A DNA stretch of 64,000 nucleotides from Thamnaconus septentrionalis (lineage: Eukaryota > Chordata > Actinopteri > Tetraodontiformes > Monacanthidae). Below are positions 1 to 13,067 of this stretch, piece after piece. The stretch spans positions 26,848,944 through 26,912,943 of the forward strand of contig CM020502.1 in assembly GCA_009823395.1 (NCBI GenBank), given 5' to 3'. Numbering within the stretch: the first letter of the stretch is position 1; each line of letters starts with the position of its first letter. Under the pieces are notes generated by a model. The model searched no databases. It was not told the origin of the DNA and saw only the letters and a list, made by a program, of their open reading frames with translations. The position numbers and the translations under genes are program-made.

Positions 1-162
1 TCCTATATATAAATAAGAACCGTTCTATGGACAGGAAAGCCAAATTACTTTTATTGTACTGCGATTTTACACTTTTATTAATGTATTTATGGGCAGAATG
101 TGAAGCTTTTACTAATATAAAAATCATTAATCAAGCCAAATATGACACACTGGACCTTTAAG
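1..162. mobile_element. MITE, truncated by window edge (GGTCCAGTGTGT family)
   Basis: The right half of a non-autonomous DNA transposon ends AAATATGACACACTGGACCTTTAA. Its internal sequence (GAACCGTTCTATGGACAGG, AAAGCCAAATTACTTTTATTG) matches the copy at 40829-41317 closely. The left half lies outside the window. Confidence 0.75.
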
Positions 163-1332
163 GTTTTACCTCTGTCTGTTGCTTCAGGCATCACTGACTC
201 CAGACTTGCAGGTCCAGAGGTCTGCTGAGTCGTCGAAGTGGCCTTTTAAATATCAGAGCTTATCACCAAGAGCAACGCTGACTTTGGTTGTATCTCATTA
301 ACCTATAACTGCAGCGAGCTCCCGCCGGCCCCCTGACCCACCACCACCGCTATCACGTCTTTCTTCACTTTATTTCAAAGTCGCATTCTTTCTGAAGAAG
401 CGATTCAAAGGAAGCAGCCGTGTGACGAGTCAGACCTGCAGCTTCCAGGGATCATCACACACACGCGCACGCACACAGGTAGAAGGTCGTGGAAGGTGGA
501 ACACCAGGCCGTGGTATTGAGATGGGACGCTGTCAGATCAGAGCGGGGGGAAAAAGAGCAATTTGGGGCCTCCAGTGATCTCGTCTTTAATATTTCACAT
601 GGTTCTTCAAATGCTTTTCTCTTTCTTCTTTGCTTTTTTTTTGAAAAAGTGGTCCTCTTTGTACAAATGGAAACGGGTCATTTTTCATCCGAGATCTGCC
701 GTCTTGTCTTTGGCGGGCCTAATTCAATCGGACCATCCTTTGCTGCCAGCTGCATGTCTCAGTCAAACCGCGCTCTCATCACACAAACTCAATTAAAAGC
801 CTCTAATCTATGCGTCTGCTCGGAGACGCAGCTTTGTGCGCAAGCGCAAGCGTAGGTGGGTACTGGGTGTGTGTGTGTACGCGCGCGTTCTCGCCGTCCT
901 GACGCACAACGTGATCTCTGTTTATCTCGTTAAATACTGACAGCAGAGGAGGAATAAGCGCGTTGTGCAGTGAGGGCCTTTACTTCCTGTCGTTTGCAGC
1001 ATATTGCTGCAAATTCGGGAGGCAAAAACACTCATGCTTGCCTTGCCCTAACTTCTTCGACCTTCCTTAAACAAATAATAGAAAAGTATCCAAGACGAAG
1101 CCGCCATCCACCCACGCAGGACTGAATGGCCAGAAATAATAGCCAGAGAGTCGTCTCGCACACAATCTAGTTTCATTTGCGTTTTCAAAGTGATTGCAAA
1201 AATAAGAAATGAATCCCAGTTTCAGTTCACCAACTTAATCTAATCCTGCCAGCGATGCTGACGTGCACTAACACGTGGCAGACGAGGGACACGTCTTCAG
1301 GCTAATTGATTGGGCCTGCTGCAGCGTGCACT

Positions 1333-1375
<43 letters not shown>

Positions 1376-2164
1376 GGGATGGAGCGGCAGCAGGGCAGTA
1401 AGTGCTGGCCTGGACACAATGAGCTGTATTGTCTGGTGTGGAAAGCAAATTTCATGGGAGCTCATTAAAGCTGCCACCTAAAGGACTCGATGGGAAAGAA
1501 CCAGAGAGACTGATGTGCAGAAATTTTGATTCTACCTTCTCTTAAATATAAGCAACACTTTGAGTAAAACCAATGAGCTATTTTTGCTCGTGATCTCCAG
1601 TTGCATCAAATATATTTACCGGTTTCATCATAGACATGTTTACCTTCAAAGAGTCTCTGGTGATTGACAGCCCTTCCACCCACCCACCCCCAGTCTTGTG
1701 TACATTCATTTTCAGTCTTGGCACTGTTCACACTAACCGTACAAATTGCGCAACTTTTTATTTTCTCACATTTTCGTTTCTGTTCCGTGAATAGTTTTAC
1801 ATCTCGGAAACCAGCATTATTCTCATCATTAATGAAGTTGACGTGATGAAGTCCAGTGCTTTCGTTGTTGTTATTTATACGTGCAAGACCACAGGGTTAT
1901 TGTGGACAAAGCAATCTGCAAGCGGCGTAATTACAGAGTTTTTGAAGAATTCTTGCTTTTGTTGTTTTCCATTGACCTTCCCCCCGGGGTTGATGTTGGA
2001 GTAAATTGTCGCAATTTTCCTTCTTTTCTTTATATTTTTTTTTCCACAAAAGCCGGCGGCCCCTTGCGCGACGTACTCACATATTTTCAGCCGCTGTAAT
2101 TACATTTGATAGGCGGGAACGTTGGCTGTCTGACAATCTTTTCTTCAAGTCTGCTGCCATTTCA
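163..2164. other. Non-coding stretch
   Basis: Unique-looking sequence apart from the (AC)20 at 1334. Frames such as 496-855 have no recognisable content. No exon or element recognised. Confidence 0.6.
1334..1373. repeat. (AC)20 microsatellite
   Basis: Perfect dinucleotide repeat. Confidence 0.95.
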
Positions 2165-2245
2165 GTCTAAACAAGGGGTGGGGCAAACTTTTAGACCAGT
2201 GGGCCACAATGGGTTCTAAAATTTGACAGAGGTGCTGGAGCAGCA
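2165..2245. mobile_element. hAT-type repeat fragment
   Basis: GGGGTGGGGCAAACTTTTAG followed by GGGCCACAATGGGTTCTAAA matches the start of a widespread fish repeat with a GGGGTGGGCAAACTTTTTGG-type end. It is cut off by the LINE relic at 2290. Confidence 0.5.
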
Positions 2246-2289
2246 GCAGATGGTTGGAGTGTTTTGATGACCCATAATTCAATAACAAG

Positions 2290-2610
2290 TATTGCTTAAC
2301 TCTCTTTTTAAAGAGATGCAGACTCTTTTATAGTGCTGCCAATCTCATTCCAGATTTTTGGACCTTCACAGGTTACACTAAAACTAGTACATTTCAGTTT
2401 CCTTTTCATTCCCTTTGAAAGTTGTTTTCCTTTTGTGTTGTGTTCATAAGTGGGAAAAGAAATTGGGATGAGATAACTGAGTCTGTCATTAATTCTTAAT
2501 ACTAGATTATACATTACACAGGCATTTTGAAAAATGTTACACTCTGTAAGCTTCAGAAGTTCACAACTATAGAAAAGAGGATGACGATGAAGATGATGAT
2601 TCATGATGTT
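2290..2610 (-). mobile_element. LINE (CR1/L2/Rex-like) ORF2 C-terminus relic
   Basis: The minus strand encodes CNIFQNACVMYNLVLRINDR and then SFSVTCEGPKIWNEIGSTIK. This is the pattern of the C-terminal end of non-LTR retrotransposon reverse transcriptases (FQ...CFMY..., then GP.IWN.L...I). The frame ends at 2308. The expected continuation (SLFKKRVKQYLL) lies one frame over, so the copy carries a frameshift. Only the 3' end of the element is present. Confidence 0.7.
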
Positions 2611-4637
2611 GTTGTTTGTACATGCTAGTGCCGAGTTTCCTGTGCGTGTTGAGGTTGAGCGGTGCCGCGTGTCAGGCAACGGTGCTCCTCCCCAAACTGT
2701 CTCTAAAGAGTCTCTAATTGCCTCTCGGCACAAGTCTAACTTTGGTTTCCCGTGTCTCTATTAGCCCAGCGCGCTAATGAGTGTTGCCAGGCAACGGTTG
2801 AAGCAAGGCTGCCGGAGTGAGCGCCGGCCAAGAGACTCTGGCGCTCGGCGAGATGCCCCCCACCAGCCCTCCACCACTCTCTTCCCGTTTCTTCTCAACT
2901 TGATATTCATGTGCCATCTGCATGCAGCAACAATGCCCGTTTCCACTTTGACATCAGCAGGGTTTGCCAGGACGTAGCGCTCGTAGCGGTCCAGCACTAA
3001 TTAGCAGCAATACCAACAAAAAAAATGATCGTATTCTTTCCTGTCCAACTCATATTTGACAGCTTTCTAAACAACTTTGTGGAATTCTGGTATTCGTGTC
3101 CACTCAAGGCATTCTGTTTGAGTGACACGATGCTCTGTAACATTCCATTAACATTCAAGACCGAAGGAGGAGGAAAAAAACAAAACCCTTCTCCACACAG
3201 AATAATGAATTCCGCAGAGATCTGTCGTTGAGCGCCAGCCAAATATGGCTGAAATTAGCACTGAGGGGAAATGCTCCACATTTGCCTCGCACCTGCGGAA
3301 GCCAAATAATGCCGTCTGATTGCGTGATTACTCCCGAGTGCCGGCTCTGAGACGCAATCGTTCACCGCGTGATTGTGCTGCGAGTCCTGATGGAGAGCCT
3401 CTGATCGTCTTTCCCCCGGATCGCTTCACACTCTGTCAAACTATAATCAGTCCACCCGCCCAGCGACCTGCTTTAGCCCAGTCGGGGCAAACAAAGATGC
3501 GATTGTCTCTGCAAAGACGAGCCTGGTGGGGTGGCTCTCAGGTTTAAAACCTCCACCAGGCTCTTCCAGCCTTGCCCACAGTGGAGATGTGGCTGCGTGC
3601 TGAAGTGAGCAGCGTTGGAGGGATGTTTGGCTCCAAGTGGGTCAAACCCGGCCAGAGACGACCAGTCAGCCCCGGCTCGCGGTCATGCTTGTCTCCTCCA
3701 ATCAACCTCGGCGGGCTTCACAAGTCTGCTTACCTCTCAGCCTCCCTTATCAGGACCGAGCTGCCTGAGAAGATTCCTGAGCGGGAAGCTGGAAGGTTCT
3801 GCGATCAGAGCCCAGCTGAACGGTAAATGCTAAGGGTGAAAGGCTTTTCTAATTCAAGGGCAGAGTGGAGGAGGAGGAGGAGGAGGGGAAGCAGGGCCCG
3901 ATGTTGATGCTGCGTCATTATCACGCAGGGAGACCATCTGAATGTTATTACACTGTCTGATGTGAGTGCCAACTCACAAGGGCATTCTGCTCCACCCACA
4001 CGCCGGCAGTGGTTGGCCGAGACGCAGACAATGTTCATTATCAATTAAATTTTTGTCTGTTCGGCCCCTTGATAGGTTTATTTTATTCACCCGGTGACGA
4101 GCCTCCCTCCTGATTGGCTGCTACTCATTCCTCTTTTGAGGTTGGCAGCCGATGCCAGAAGCCCATCTGATGAGGCATGTCTCGTCTCGTGAAGAAGAGT
4201 CGTCCTCTGACGGCAACTTGCAGCTGCAGCAGCAGCAGTAGAGGCTTCATCCTGCAGCTGCGTCCTTGGCTGCCGAGTCTCACAAACACTTTGAAAACGC
4301 GTTATGTTTCACGTGTTAGAGTAGCTAAGTGACAAAGTATCGCGCAGTAGATTAGTGATTTTTATTTTTTATTTTTTAACTTGCTCTCTTGCAGTTCCTC
4401 GTGTTTGTCATTGTGCCTCACTGTCCTGTCTTGTGTTTCCGAAAGAGAAGCCACAAGCTGTTACACTCGCTCCTTATCTTGAGAGCTGGCAGGCCGAGTT
4501 AGCTGCGTTTTAGAGACATTAAGGTCTGACGACGTCCCTAGCTCGGAGCTGAGGGGTCCGATCTGAGGAAAAAATCTCGCTAATGGCTACTTTAGTCCTT
4601 TCCAGGAAAAATCCAGTGGGCTCCCCCCGTGACCAAT
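2611..4637. other. Non-coding stretch
   Basis: Moderate GC, a short (GGA)n at about 3869-3885, and no element or splice-flanked exon I could support. Confidence 0.6.
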
Positions 4638-5136
4638 CAGTGTCAATACAAGGCGACACGCTTGCACACGCTCACAAGCTGTGTTACCATGACCCCTACA
4701 TTCGCACAAAAACCTAAATATCGCAATAAAAAAAACTAAAATGTTTTGACGCTCTCATGAGGTGGTTTTTCAGACGTATCCATATAGAGGGGTATCGCAA
4801 AAATGTCATGGAAACACTTTTTTCGCATTTCCACGTCAGCGGATGCGGCGTACGGGGTCACGTGACCAGTTCACTGCAAGTGAAAATGGCGCGTTATGTT
4901 TGGATGGAGGAGGAGACGGAATATTTTTTTTTACAAATAATCAAAAAGAAAAATATATCAACTATTCTTGAGAGCAAACAAACGTAAACAAACAAAAGCA
5001 CGTATGTAATTCTCGTAAAATCTTACGGGACGAAATTTGATTAGAAATTTTAGAATATCGCTTTTATTTTGCAAAAAACTGTCATGGAAACGCAGCCAGT
5101 GTCAATAGAAGGCGACGTGCTCGCGCACACTCACAG
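4638..5136 (+). mobile_element. Non-autonomous DNA transposon between 40-bp direct repeats, with a Myb/SANT-like exon relic
   Basis: Direct repeats at 4638-4677 and 5097-5136 (CAGTGTCAATACAAGGCGAC type) flank 419 bp. Inside, GCAAAAATGTCATGGAAAC occurs twice in similar form. A short frame at 4886-4987 encodes 33 residues. Harbinger-type assignment is inference. Confidence 0.45.
4886..4987 (+). pseudogene. Myb/SANT-like DNA-binding domain exon relic of a transposon
   Basis: 33 codons opening MARYVWMEEETEYFFLQIIK resemble the first helix of Myb/SANT-like domains in PIF/Harbinger accessory proteins (W..EET..F...I). The frame stops at TAA 4985-4987. AAAC|GTAAAC there could have been a splice donor, so this may be the first exon of a lost two-exon gene. 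Too short to be functional by itself. Confidence 0.4.
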
Positions 5137-8100
5137 ACTCCAGATTTGGATGACCAACATGTTCCAGAGTCCCGAGGTTTATTTATGTCTCATCCTGTCC
5201 ACCTGCAACCAGGTTAGCGTGCTGGCATATCCATAATCAGAGTGACACTGTGGCTGTTTCATCATCACGTGTTCTTCCCTCTGGATGCAGCAGCAGCAGC
5301 AGCTGCTGGATACGCCTGTTTCCCATATTGTGCTCGTATCATCCCTTTCCTTTATGTTGTATTGTTCACCTCCTCGCACCTTCTATGGAGTGCTCTGACA
5401 GTGGGGGAGGAGGGGAGCGTCTCCGGCAGCCTAATTAGCAGGCAGGCCCCGACGCACTGGGCCATCACACAATTTTGACGTGAAGACTGAAGGAAGTTGA
5501 CTGACAGGCTCGGTCCGACCGGAGCAGCAGATCAAGCCGGCGATGGCAGCGAGCGAACGCAAAAGAAAAAAACAACAATATTTCAATATTCTCTTCCAGC
5601 CGTCAGCAGACGCTGGCGGAGCGGAACTGATGCGTTTAAAAAAAGGGGGGAAAAAGAATTTGTTTAACTGTCTCTCCGTCGTTGCAATATTGATTTTGCA
5701 GAGTTTTTATTTATTTCTTTATTCCTCTTTTTGAGGATCTCAGAGTTGAGGGGAAAATAGCCTCAGGAAAAAAGAGCCGACGTTCCGTTTAGTTTGTCTG
5801 AAAATCTATTAAACAAACTTCCAGCGATGATCCGTCTTAGTAGCTGCAAGAGGACCGGCTGAAAATGTGAAACGCCTGGCAGCCTGCTTGTCTTGTTAGT
5901 AATTACCCGTGTGTGTGTGAGTGTGTGTCTGTGTGTGTGTTTTCGCCCATTACCACCTGGAGACGTCCCAGGTCTGTGGAATTTCTAATCACTTTCCGTG
6001 TTTTCCCCAGAGGTCCTCCGGCGTCTCACCTCTGGGCGCTGATTGGATTTTTCTCTCTCGCCGCTTCGCCCGCGATGATTTAAAGTGTCTGTTTTTATTT
6101 TTTCCTGCAAAGTCCTGGACGGACGTGGCAGCGAATTATACACATTTTGTGGTACGATTTAAAAAAAAAAAAAAAAAGAAAATGTGTTGCCCTTACTTGG
6201 GCGAGAAGCAGATTGTCAGACTTAAATGTTCCTCCTTAAAATCCTGCAGTGACTCAGCAATTGAAGTTTATTGTATTATTTGACCTCAGTTTTGTTCCGT
6301 TCTTTGAGCCTCCAAGTTTCTTGTCAGTGTTGTCTGTTCTGTAAACCGCTCAGGGGAGGGGAAACGGGCAGTGGGTGGGTGGGCGGGGCGAACCAGACAG
6401 CATCATATGGCCGCCTGTCATCATATGTGCACAGGCCTGGCGGAGGCGAGGTGTATTCACTGGGTTTGGCTGGTCTTCCTCCGGTTCTGCCAGAAAGTCT
6501 TTGAGCCAGAGAGCCTCAGAACTGGCGCCTGTCACTTCTCTCTGTTTCTGGAGGACAATGGAGGCGCCGCCGTCCAACCTACCCCCCCACCCCGACTCGA
6601 CTTGGAGATTGCGAGGGCAGCAGCGGACTAATATCGGCGTGCCGGATATTGACTGTGTGGCCCTGCTGCAGGGGGGGGGCACCATTGTCCCTTAAACGTC
6701 GCCTTCTTATTAAAACAGATACCGAGATCTAAACAGCAGTACGAGCGCAAGGCTGATATTGTGTCGGTATTTTTTATTTATTTATTTTTCCACTTTGTTA
6801 TTATGACACTTCCCATCCCGGTGGCGTGGTGCAGGGTTGTGTTGTGTGCAGCCGGGAATATTTAATATTTGTGAGAGAGAGATAGACGCGATGGCTCGGT
6901 TTTATCTTAGCTGCAGATGTTTGGAATTATTATGAAAGTGATGCAGCACTGCCTCGACTGTCACTATCGCAGGTTATGATAATAATACATACAATAATAA
7001 CGATGAGGAGAGCCAAAACAACAATGATGAACACAAATAATATGGATTCTTTTAAATCTTGTTCTTAAACTCCTCCACAGCAACCAAAGTTTTTTTTTTT
7101 AATGACTGTTAAGGTTAAAGACAACAGATTGTGCATCAGTGAGTGAGAAGCTTTACTGTCAGCGGATTAACTGACGGGGGTTTTCTTCCATGCAGTTCTG
7201 CGCTGAAAGCCTCAGTCTGTCGGTGAAGTCAGTCAAAAAACCCCAACATGACGATGCTTTTACTGCCGGCCGGCTCCGCCCTCCTCTCCCAAACTGACAG
7301 CTCCGGCTCTGGACCGGCGTAGCATGGCGCCACCTTCAGGACTAGAGAGCGAGTTTTGGTGTCTTGGTGTGGAGTAACGTAAAAGGAAAAAGCATTTTGG
7401 GAACATTTTGGTCGACGTTTCCCCCTCCGCATGAGTGATGATGAAAGTCGAACAGCCAAATGTATTTCATCTGGAGCCGCTGAAGCGTTTCCTTTTGCCG
7501 GGTTTGGATGTTTATTTTGGACTACCTCTGAGAAATGTGCGAAAACATGCAGCCTGACGCCGCTTCAAAGAGAGATCTTAGTGTTTTTTCAGAGGTGCTG
7601 TCACACCTTCTCCCTCTGCATTTTCAGGTAAAAAAAACATTATTCCAGGTGTGGGGCCTTGGTCCATTATCCACGGATCTATTTACAGCTGCCACTCTGG
7701 AACTTTTAGTCCTCCATCCACTAAGCTTAATGCACACTTGTGCGCGTTTTCTCCTGCGTGGCGGACTATTTTCGGAGCCGCAGCAGCACATAATGGGTAG
7801 CCGACGGTGGGCGAGGTGTTTGCCGAACCTTCCAAAGTGTTGCACATTCATCAAACACCTTCAGCGGCGGAAGGAGACGCGTTCAGAGCGCCGCCGTCTC
7901 ACAGCTAAAGATCGGCGCTAATTAGCAGTTGTTTATGATATTGATCTTACTGCCTTTAGCAAACATTGGATACAGCGTTGCCCCATCCGCGCCTTGGACC
8001 TGCGTGCCAACCTATAAATAAACTAGTTGGTGCAGTTGCTTCTTCAACTTTTGATCAGTGTCAGTGCACTTTTTTTGTAAACGTTATTTCAGACAATTTC

Positions 8101-8149
8101 GGATACAAAAAAAACAAGTTATTAAAATAAATTAAATAATAGTAGTAAT
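5137..8149. other. Non-coding stretch
   Basis: Contains a short (GT)n at 5911-5940, an A15 run near 6162 and otherwise unique sequence. Frames such as 6350-6695 on both strands overlap a GC-rich segment and resemble no protein I know. Confidence 0.6.
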
Positions 8150-8590
8150 AAAAGATAGTGACATTTCTCTCCTTCCCTTTTTTTTTTTAAATTCTAAATG
8201 GAATAGGAGGAAGCAGAGCTTATCTAGTCCTATCCCAATATTGACATATATTGCATTTACAAAATATAGAAAATAAAACAATACCTTTTAAATTTACATT
8301 CTGTGGAATAAATCCAGTCAAACACTGATCAATTGGCACATTCACCTTCTCTTGTGTACCTTGAAAAAATATATTTTTTGTATATCTTTTTAAATCGGTC
8401 AGCATTTATTACTAGTTTCATATTTTCTTCGAGACCATTCCACAACAGCACACCACAAATCGAAATAGATATATTTTTCATATTTGCACGGTCTGTGCAG
8501 TTTCATGTTCCTTTATACCCCCCCTCCAACCACAGGGTTTCCTCCAATCACACGTCAGGATTTGGTTCCTCCTCATCAATTATACTGCCC
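8150..8590 (-). mobile_element. LINE 3' end relic (CR1/L2-like)
   Basis: On the minus strand a frame reads ANMKNISISICGVLLWNGLE and then MKLVINADRFKKIYKKYIF. This is the C-terminal signature of LINE ORF2 (GV.LWN.L...K....FKK.YK). It is followed by a frame break and an A/T-rich 3' tail ending in a poly-A run (read on the minus strand) at 8180-8190. The copy is 5'-truncated, as is usual for LINEs. Confidence 0.7.
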
Positions 8591-11500
8591 CATTCAAGCA
8601 AATATTGAGTTAAAAAATAATAATAAAAAAAGAGTAATGTAAATGCCATGTCAGGAATGTGGTTGCGGGTATTTAGCTCTCAGCTGGAGGCCGTGTTGAA
8701 ATAGTTGCTGAACACATTCGTTCCTCAGCCTCATTAACCTCCTCTGTCCTCTGAACCCGTCACACCGACACGTGAACGCTGTTCATGTTTCCCCACCGCT
8801 CCTTCCACCGCCTGCAACCCACACCAGGGATTTTATTCTGGGACCTGGTGACATTTTATTAAAAATAGCCGGCCAGCGTTGGTGAAAAGCCAGTCTTTTC
8901 ATCCCTAGTCATTGGCTGACAGTCAAAGTTGCTGAAAGCATCGGGCTTAATTATGTCGACTCGGTTTCAAGGCCAATGTGACAAAAGACGAATTGGGATC
9001 CCACTTTTTTTATTCCATTTTTCTTGCTTTCATTTGTGCGGATGAATTGATTTTTGTCACCTTGAAATGCAGCCTGATGAAAAAAGCCTTAAGATGGACC
9101 ACTGGACTTTTACAAAGTGTCTCATCTGCCCTTTATGAGCGGGATTAAACTGGCACACTTTGATTTGTCACCCCAGCTTGGTAATTATCCTTTTTGTGTG
9201 TTCTGGCTGCTGCTGTTCAGATGTTCTAATTTGAAAATCTGAAGCTTTTGAGTTTTGAAGTTCAGACCTGTGTAATTGGTTGTTTTGGTGGACTTCCCCC
9301 CGCCCCCAAATTGATGAAAACCGTTAAATCAAGAGTATCAGCCTTTTAGCTTTTGTGGGACCTTTGGTTGAATGAATGTTAAAAAGACTATTAAGAATCA
9401 CATGGTGGCTCTAGAAATCATCTGATTGACATATTTTATTGCCTTTGATTAAATTATTAAATTGTTTTACTTTGTTTCTTGACTCCCCGGAATGTGTTTG
9501 TTTTTTCAGATCCAGTTGCCGTTTGGAAGGAAGTCGGGAGGAAACGCCTCTTAACGGACGATACTGTGAGTGTCCTGCCAGCCTACAGCCTCTTCGCCAT
9601 AATCTGTCTCTGTTAACCCTCTGCCCTTAATGGAGGTTTCAGTGAGGGTCATTAAAAACATGTCGTAAAATTTACATTTTTCCCCTTAATTGTGCATCTG
9701 CGAAAGGTGCCTAATGATGTTTATCTAAAAGGACATCATAGCCTCTTGTTGTAGCCCCATAAAACGCACACACACATACACACCCACCCGCACACCCGCA
9801 CGGTATCAATCAGATCAGTGTGTCCATCAGGGAGTCAGGATGCCTGATGGCCTACGGCCTCATTTGAGATGCAGACGTTGTCCTGTTGCTTCCTTTAATG
9901 AGATCTGGAGGCGTGCAATCTAATATTGGCCGCCGAGGCTGCGACACGGCCCCCGATCCTGCGGCCCAGGAGGCTGCCGGCTAATTCAATGGACCAGAGT
10001 CGGCTGTGATCCGACTGGAGCGGAGTGGGGCCCGGTCACCAGGACGGATGGTGACGCTCACGGTCCACGTTGGTGATCAGTCCGTCTTTTGCCCAAATTA
10101 ATTGGAGAGCTCTGGGCTTGAATTCATCGCACAAGCCAACAAAGCACAACGCACACACGGTCTGTGCAGAAATTAGTCAAGCGAGTGTCTGTGGCTGGTG
10201 GCGGACGATCATCCTGTTCATCGCGCTAATTCTTCCAGTTCTTCCAACTGGTTTTGGTGACGGGATTGAGCTGCAAAACGCCCGGAAATTCTATTTTCAA
10301 CACCCTAAAGTGTAAAAATCTTCCTCCGCGAGTCCCAGCTGTCATTCTGACAGGCCCACTTGATGTTTTTGTTTGTTGTCTTGACTGTCTTGCTGGCGTC
10401 AGGTTAAACACTTTCTTTAGGAGTGGCGGAGGAGAAGCCCACCGGGGCTCCAGGGGTCGGATCAGCGGCCTCTGGGGCACAGTCGAGAGGTGATTTACAG
10501 CAGCTCCGATAAAAAAGTAAAAAAAAAACCACAACAAAGCAAAACACTGTGGCCAGGTAAGATAGAGGGGAAACAGCACTGCGGTGAGAAAGCGTCGGGG
10601 AACAAAAAGCTGCTCAAAGAGACGGAAGACCCCCATTATCATCAGTCACCGAGCCCATCGCAGCCGCAGCTCCCGCCTCTGTGAAAATGGCGACTAAAAT
10701 TCTCGTTGCATCTCCTGCTGCTCACTTCCTGTGCGGAGGACTCCGACTCATTAGCGCCGTCTGATTGGATGTCGCGGAGCGCCCACTCCTTCCTCTCTTG
10801 ATGATGATGATGAGGCCTGTCAGTGCTGATGGATGTGCTGAGCCCGGCCCACCTTCGCTCCACTCCATGTCCCCGACCCCCCTTTACGCCTCACCATGGG
10901 GTTAAAACCGCGGCTCGCCTGGAACCCGCCTGAAAGTCGCCGACCTCTCCCTCGCGCTTGTTTCCGTCACCCAAAAAGTCACTGCAACAGATTATTCCCT
11001 GTAGCCTCCCCGAATTTAAGCTCTAAAAATTGCTTGCAAAATATTATTCTACACACAAATTTTCTGCCCCGTAATTGCGTCTAAACGGTGCAAAAACAAA
11101 CCAGTGCTGCAAAATAATTTAATGTCGACGCCCCCGGCGCCCGCGGCTTGTTTGTTTCTTAGATTTATTTATTTTTTTGAGTTAAAGGGGTTTATTTAAT
11201 TACAGCATTTCTGCTGTCTGTTTTGTCTCGTTTTTTAATTGTGTTGCGGGTCGTGAAGGGAGGGAAGAAGGGAGGAATCGGCCGTACAGTATGAGAGGAA
11301 CAGATATCTGAGTGTGATGAATCGGATCCCGTTGACTCATTATCCTCTCGCACAAGGACGAGTGATGAATGTCGGCTCATGCGGACTGACAACTGCCTCT
11401 TTACGCACACAAGCTCTCACTTTTCTCCCCGGAGCAGAGTATGTGTGTCTTTGTGTTTGTTCGTGTACAAAGCTGCTCCATGAGTCAGCGGTAAACATAA

Positions 11501-12690
11501 AAAAAAAATCTAAAGATATAATATAGGTATAGATGCAACACATGTCATATAATATAATAATCTGTCAGAAATAACAGCTGAGGCTGAACTAGATCCAAAT
11601 ACCAAATCTAAATGGAGCAGTTACCTCGTCTTTTTTTTTACTTTTGTCCGACCAGCAGACAACAAAGTGTGTGCAGAAACCACAATTCCGGCCTCCAGAT
11701 GAAAAGAAAACAAAAGCAGCTAGCGGGATGGGGATGAGTCATTTTTTTGTGCTTTTGTTGTACTTGGCAACCTGCTCCACAGCGGACGGACTCAAAGTTC
11801 TGAGACTCTGAAAATCTAAGAAAAAAAGTGACTATCCTCATTGTTAAAAGTAGTCGAGAACAACTTCTGACAAACTGCGCAGGATGAACCCTTGAAATGG
11901 AGTGAGAATGCGTCAGTCATGTGCGATAACATTCAAATGAATAATTGACGACAGTCTGAGTGGCTGGTGTGCGCCATCGTTTGAGGCGTGAAAGGCAAAA
12001 AAAAAGAAAAAAGAAAAACTGTTGATCAGAAGGCAAATCAAGCTGCGCTGGTAAAAGAGGAAGAGCAGAAACACAAACACAACTCGGTCGAATCGCACAA
12101 AGAGCGAAAAACCCACAGGGAGGTTGTTTAAAGAAAGAAGCGATATGTGTCGTCTGTGTTTGCTGGGCGGCCTCGGCACTCTGCACCGTCTGGGGCAGCG
12201 GCGTTGCTTCGTCTCCGTCATGTCGTCACACGGTGACGGATGGAGAGCGAAGAGCCTCCCGCCGGGTAGGCTTAAGAGAAGGAGGAGGAGGAAGAGGAGG
12301 AGGGTGAGTGAGGAGAATGGCCCGGCCGTACTCAAAATGGCTACGGGGAAGCTATTTCCCACAATGCCTCATGACCCCCCCTTCGGCGTGGACACGTCCT
12401 TTTGTGAGCCAGAGTGCTGGAGACAGATCGCGGTCACGGCGAGCTGCGGGAGGCGTGAGCAACACCACCTTAGGGGAGGGGGAGGGCTGGGAGGGTGGGA
12501 GTGTGGGGGAGGGGGGGTTGGACCCGCTCCATGTCCTGGAAAACGTATATTTTCCCTGGGAAGAGCCGCAGATTCCTGGTTGAGTGAATTTTCTTGCATG
12601 TTTGTTCGCTGTTGAGCGAAAGAAACCATCGGATGGTTTAGAGTTTTTTTGACCCTGAAATGTCCGATGGTTGGCAGACTCAACTCAAAT
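8591..12690. other. Non-coding stretch
   Basis: Holds only the weak exon candidate at 9510-9565, imperfect AC runs at 9769-9800 and a G-rich block at 12473-12518. A GGAGG run lies at 12271-12303. Confidence 0.6.
9510..9565 (+). other. Weak candidate small exon
   Basis: TGTTTGTTTTTTCAG at 9495-9509 is an excellent acceptor. It is followed 56 bases later by ATACT|GTGAGT, whose last exon base is unusual (T). The segment has no recognisable coding content. It is listed only because of its splice signals. Confidence 0.15.
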
Positions 12691-12992
12691 CTACACCAGC
12701 AGTCAATCGTTTGGACACATCACAAGAATTTAATGTCTTTTCTTCCATTCTCATGACTATTGACATTGCAGTTTCTCACTGAAGACATCAACACGACGCA
12801 TGAACACACATGGAATGTCATGAGAGTCATGCAATTCTTCAAAATAGCCACCTTTCATAAAAAGCATATTTATTTTTAGAGTTTATAGAGTTATTGAACA
12901 TGTTTTTATTTGCTGCATAATCACATACATCTTGTTCATATACTTGATGTCTTCGATATCTATGTGTTCAAACTTTTGACTGGTTGTGTATC
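12691..12992. mobile_element. Miniature Tc1/mariner element, decayed
   Basis: Inverted ends: TACACCAGCAGTCAATCGTT at the left and TTTTGACTGGTTGTGTA at the right. Both match the Tc1-type terminus (TACACTACCAGTCAAAAGTTTG). Internal TTCTCACTGAAGACATCAA and CTTCAAAATAGCCACCTTTC are shared with the copy at 60411 in the opposite orientation. No transposase remains in about 300 bp. Confidence 0.85.
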
Positions 12993-13067
12993 ATAAAGTA
13001 AATATATAAATAAATGATGAAATAATAAACAAAATCATAAAAAAAAATCAGGAAAGCTACACAGGGG

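Noticed and set aside
496..855. 119-codon frame near the left edge
   Set aside because: No similarity to a known family, no splice or promoter context, and an overlapping frame of similar quality in another phase.
10421..10556. Possible exon between CTTTCTTTAG and GGCCAG|GTAAGA
   Set aside because: The acceptor pyrimidine tract is short, the interior has poly-A runs, and nothing ties it to a gene. Kept out of the features.
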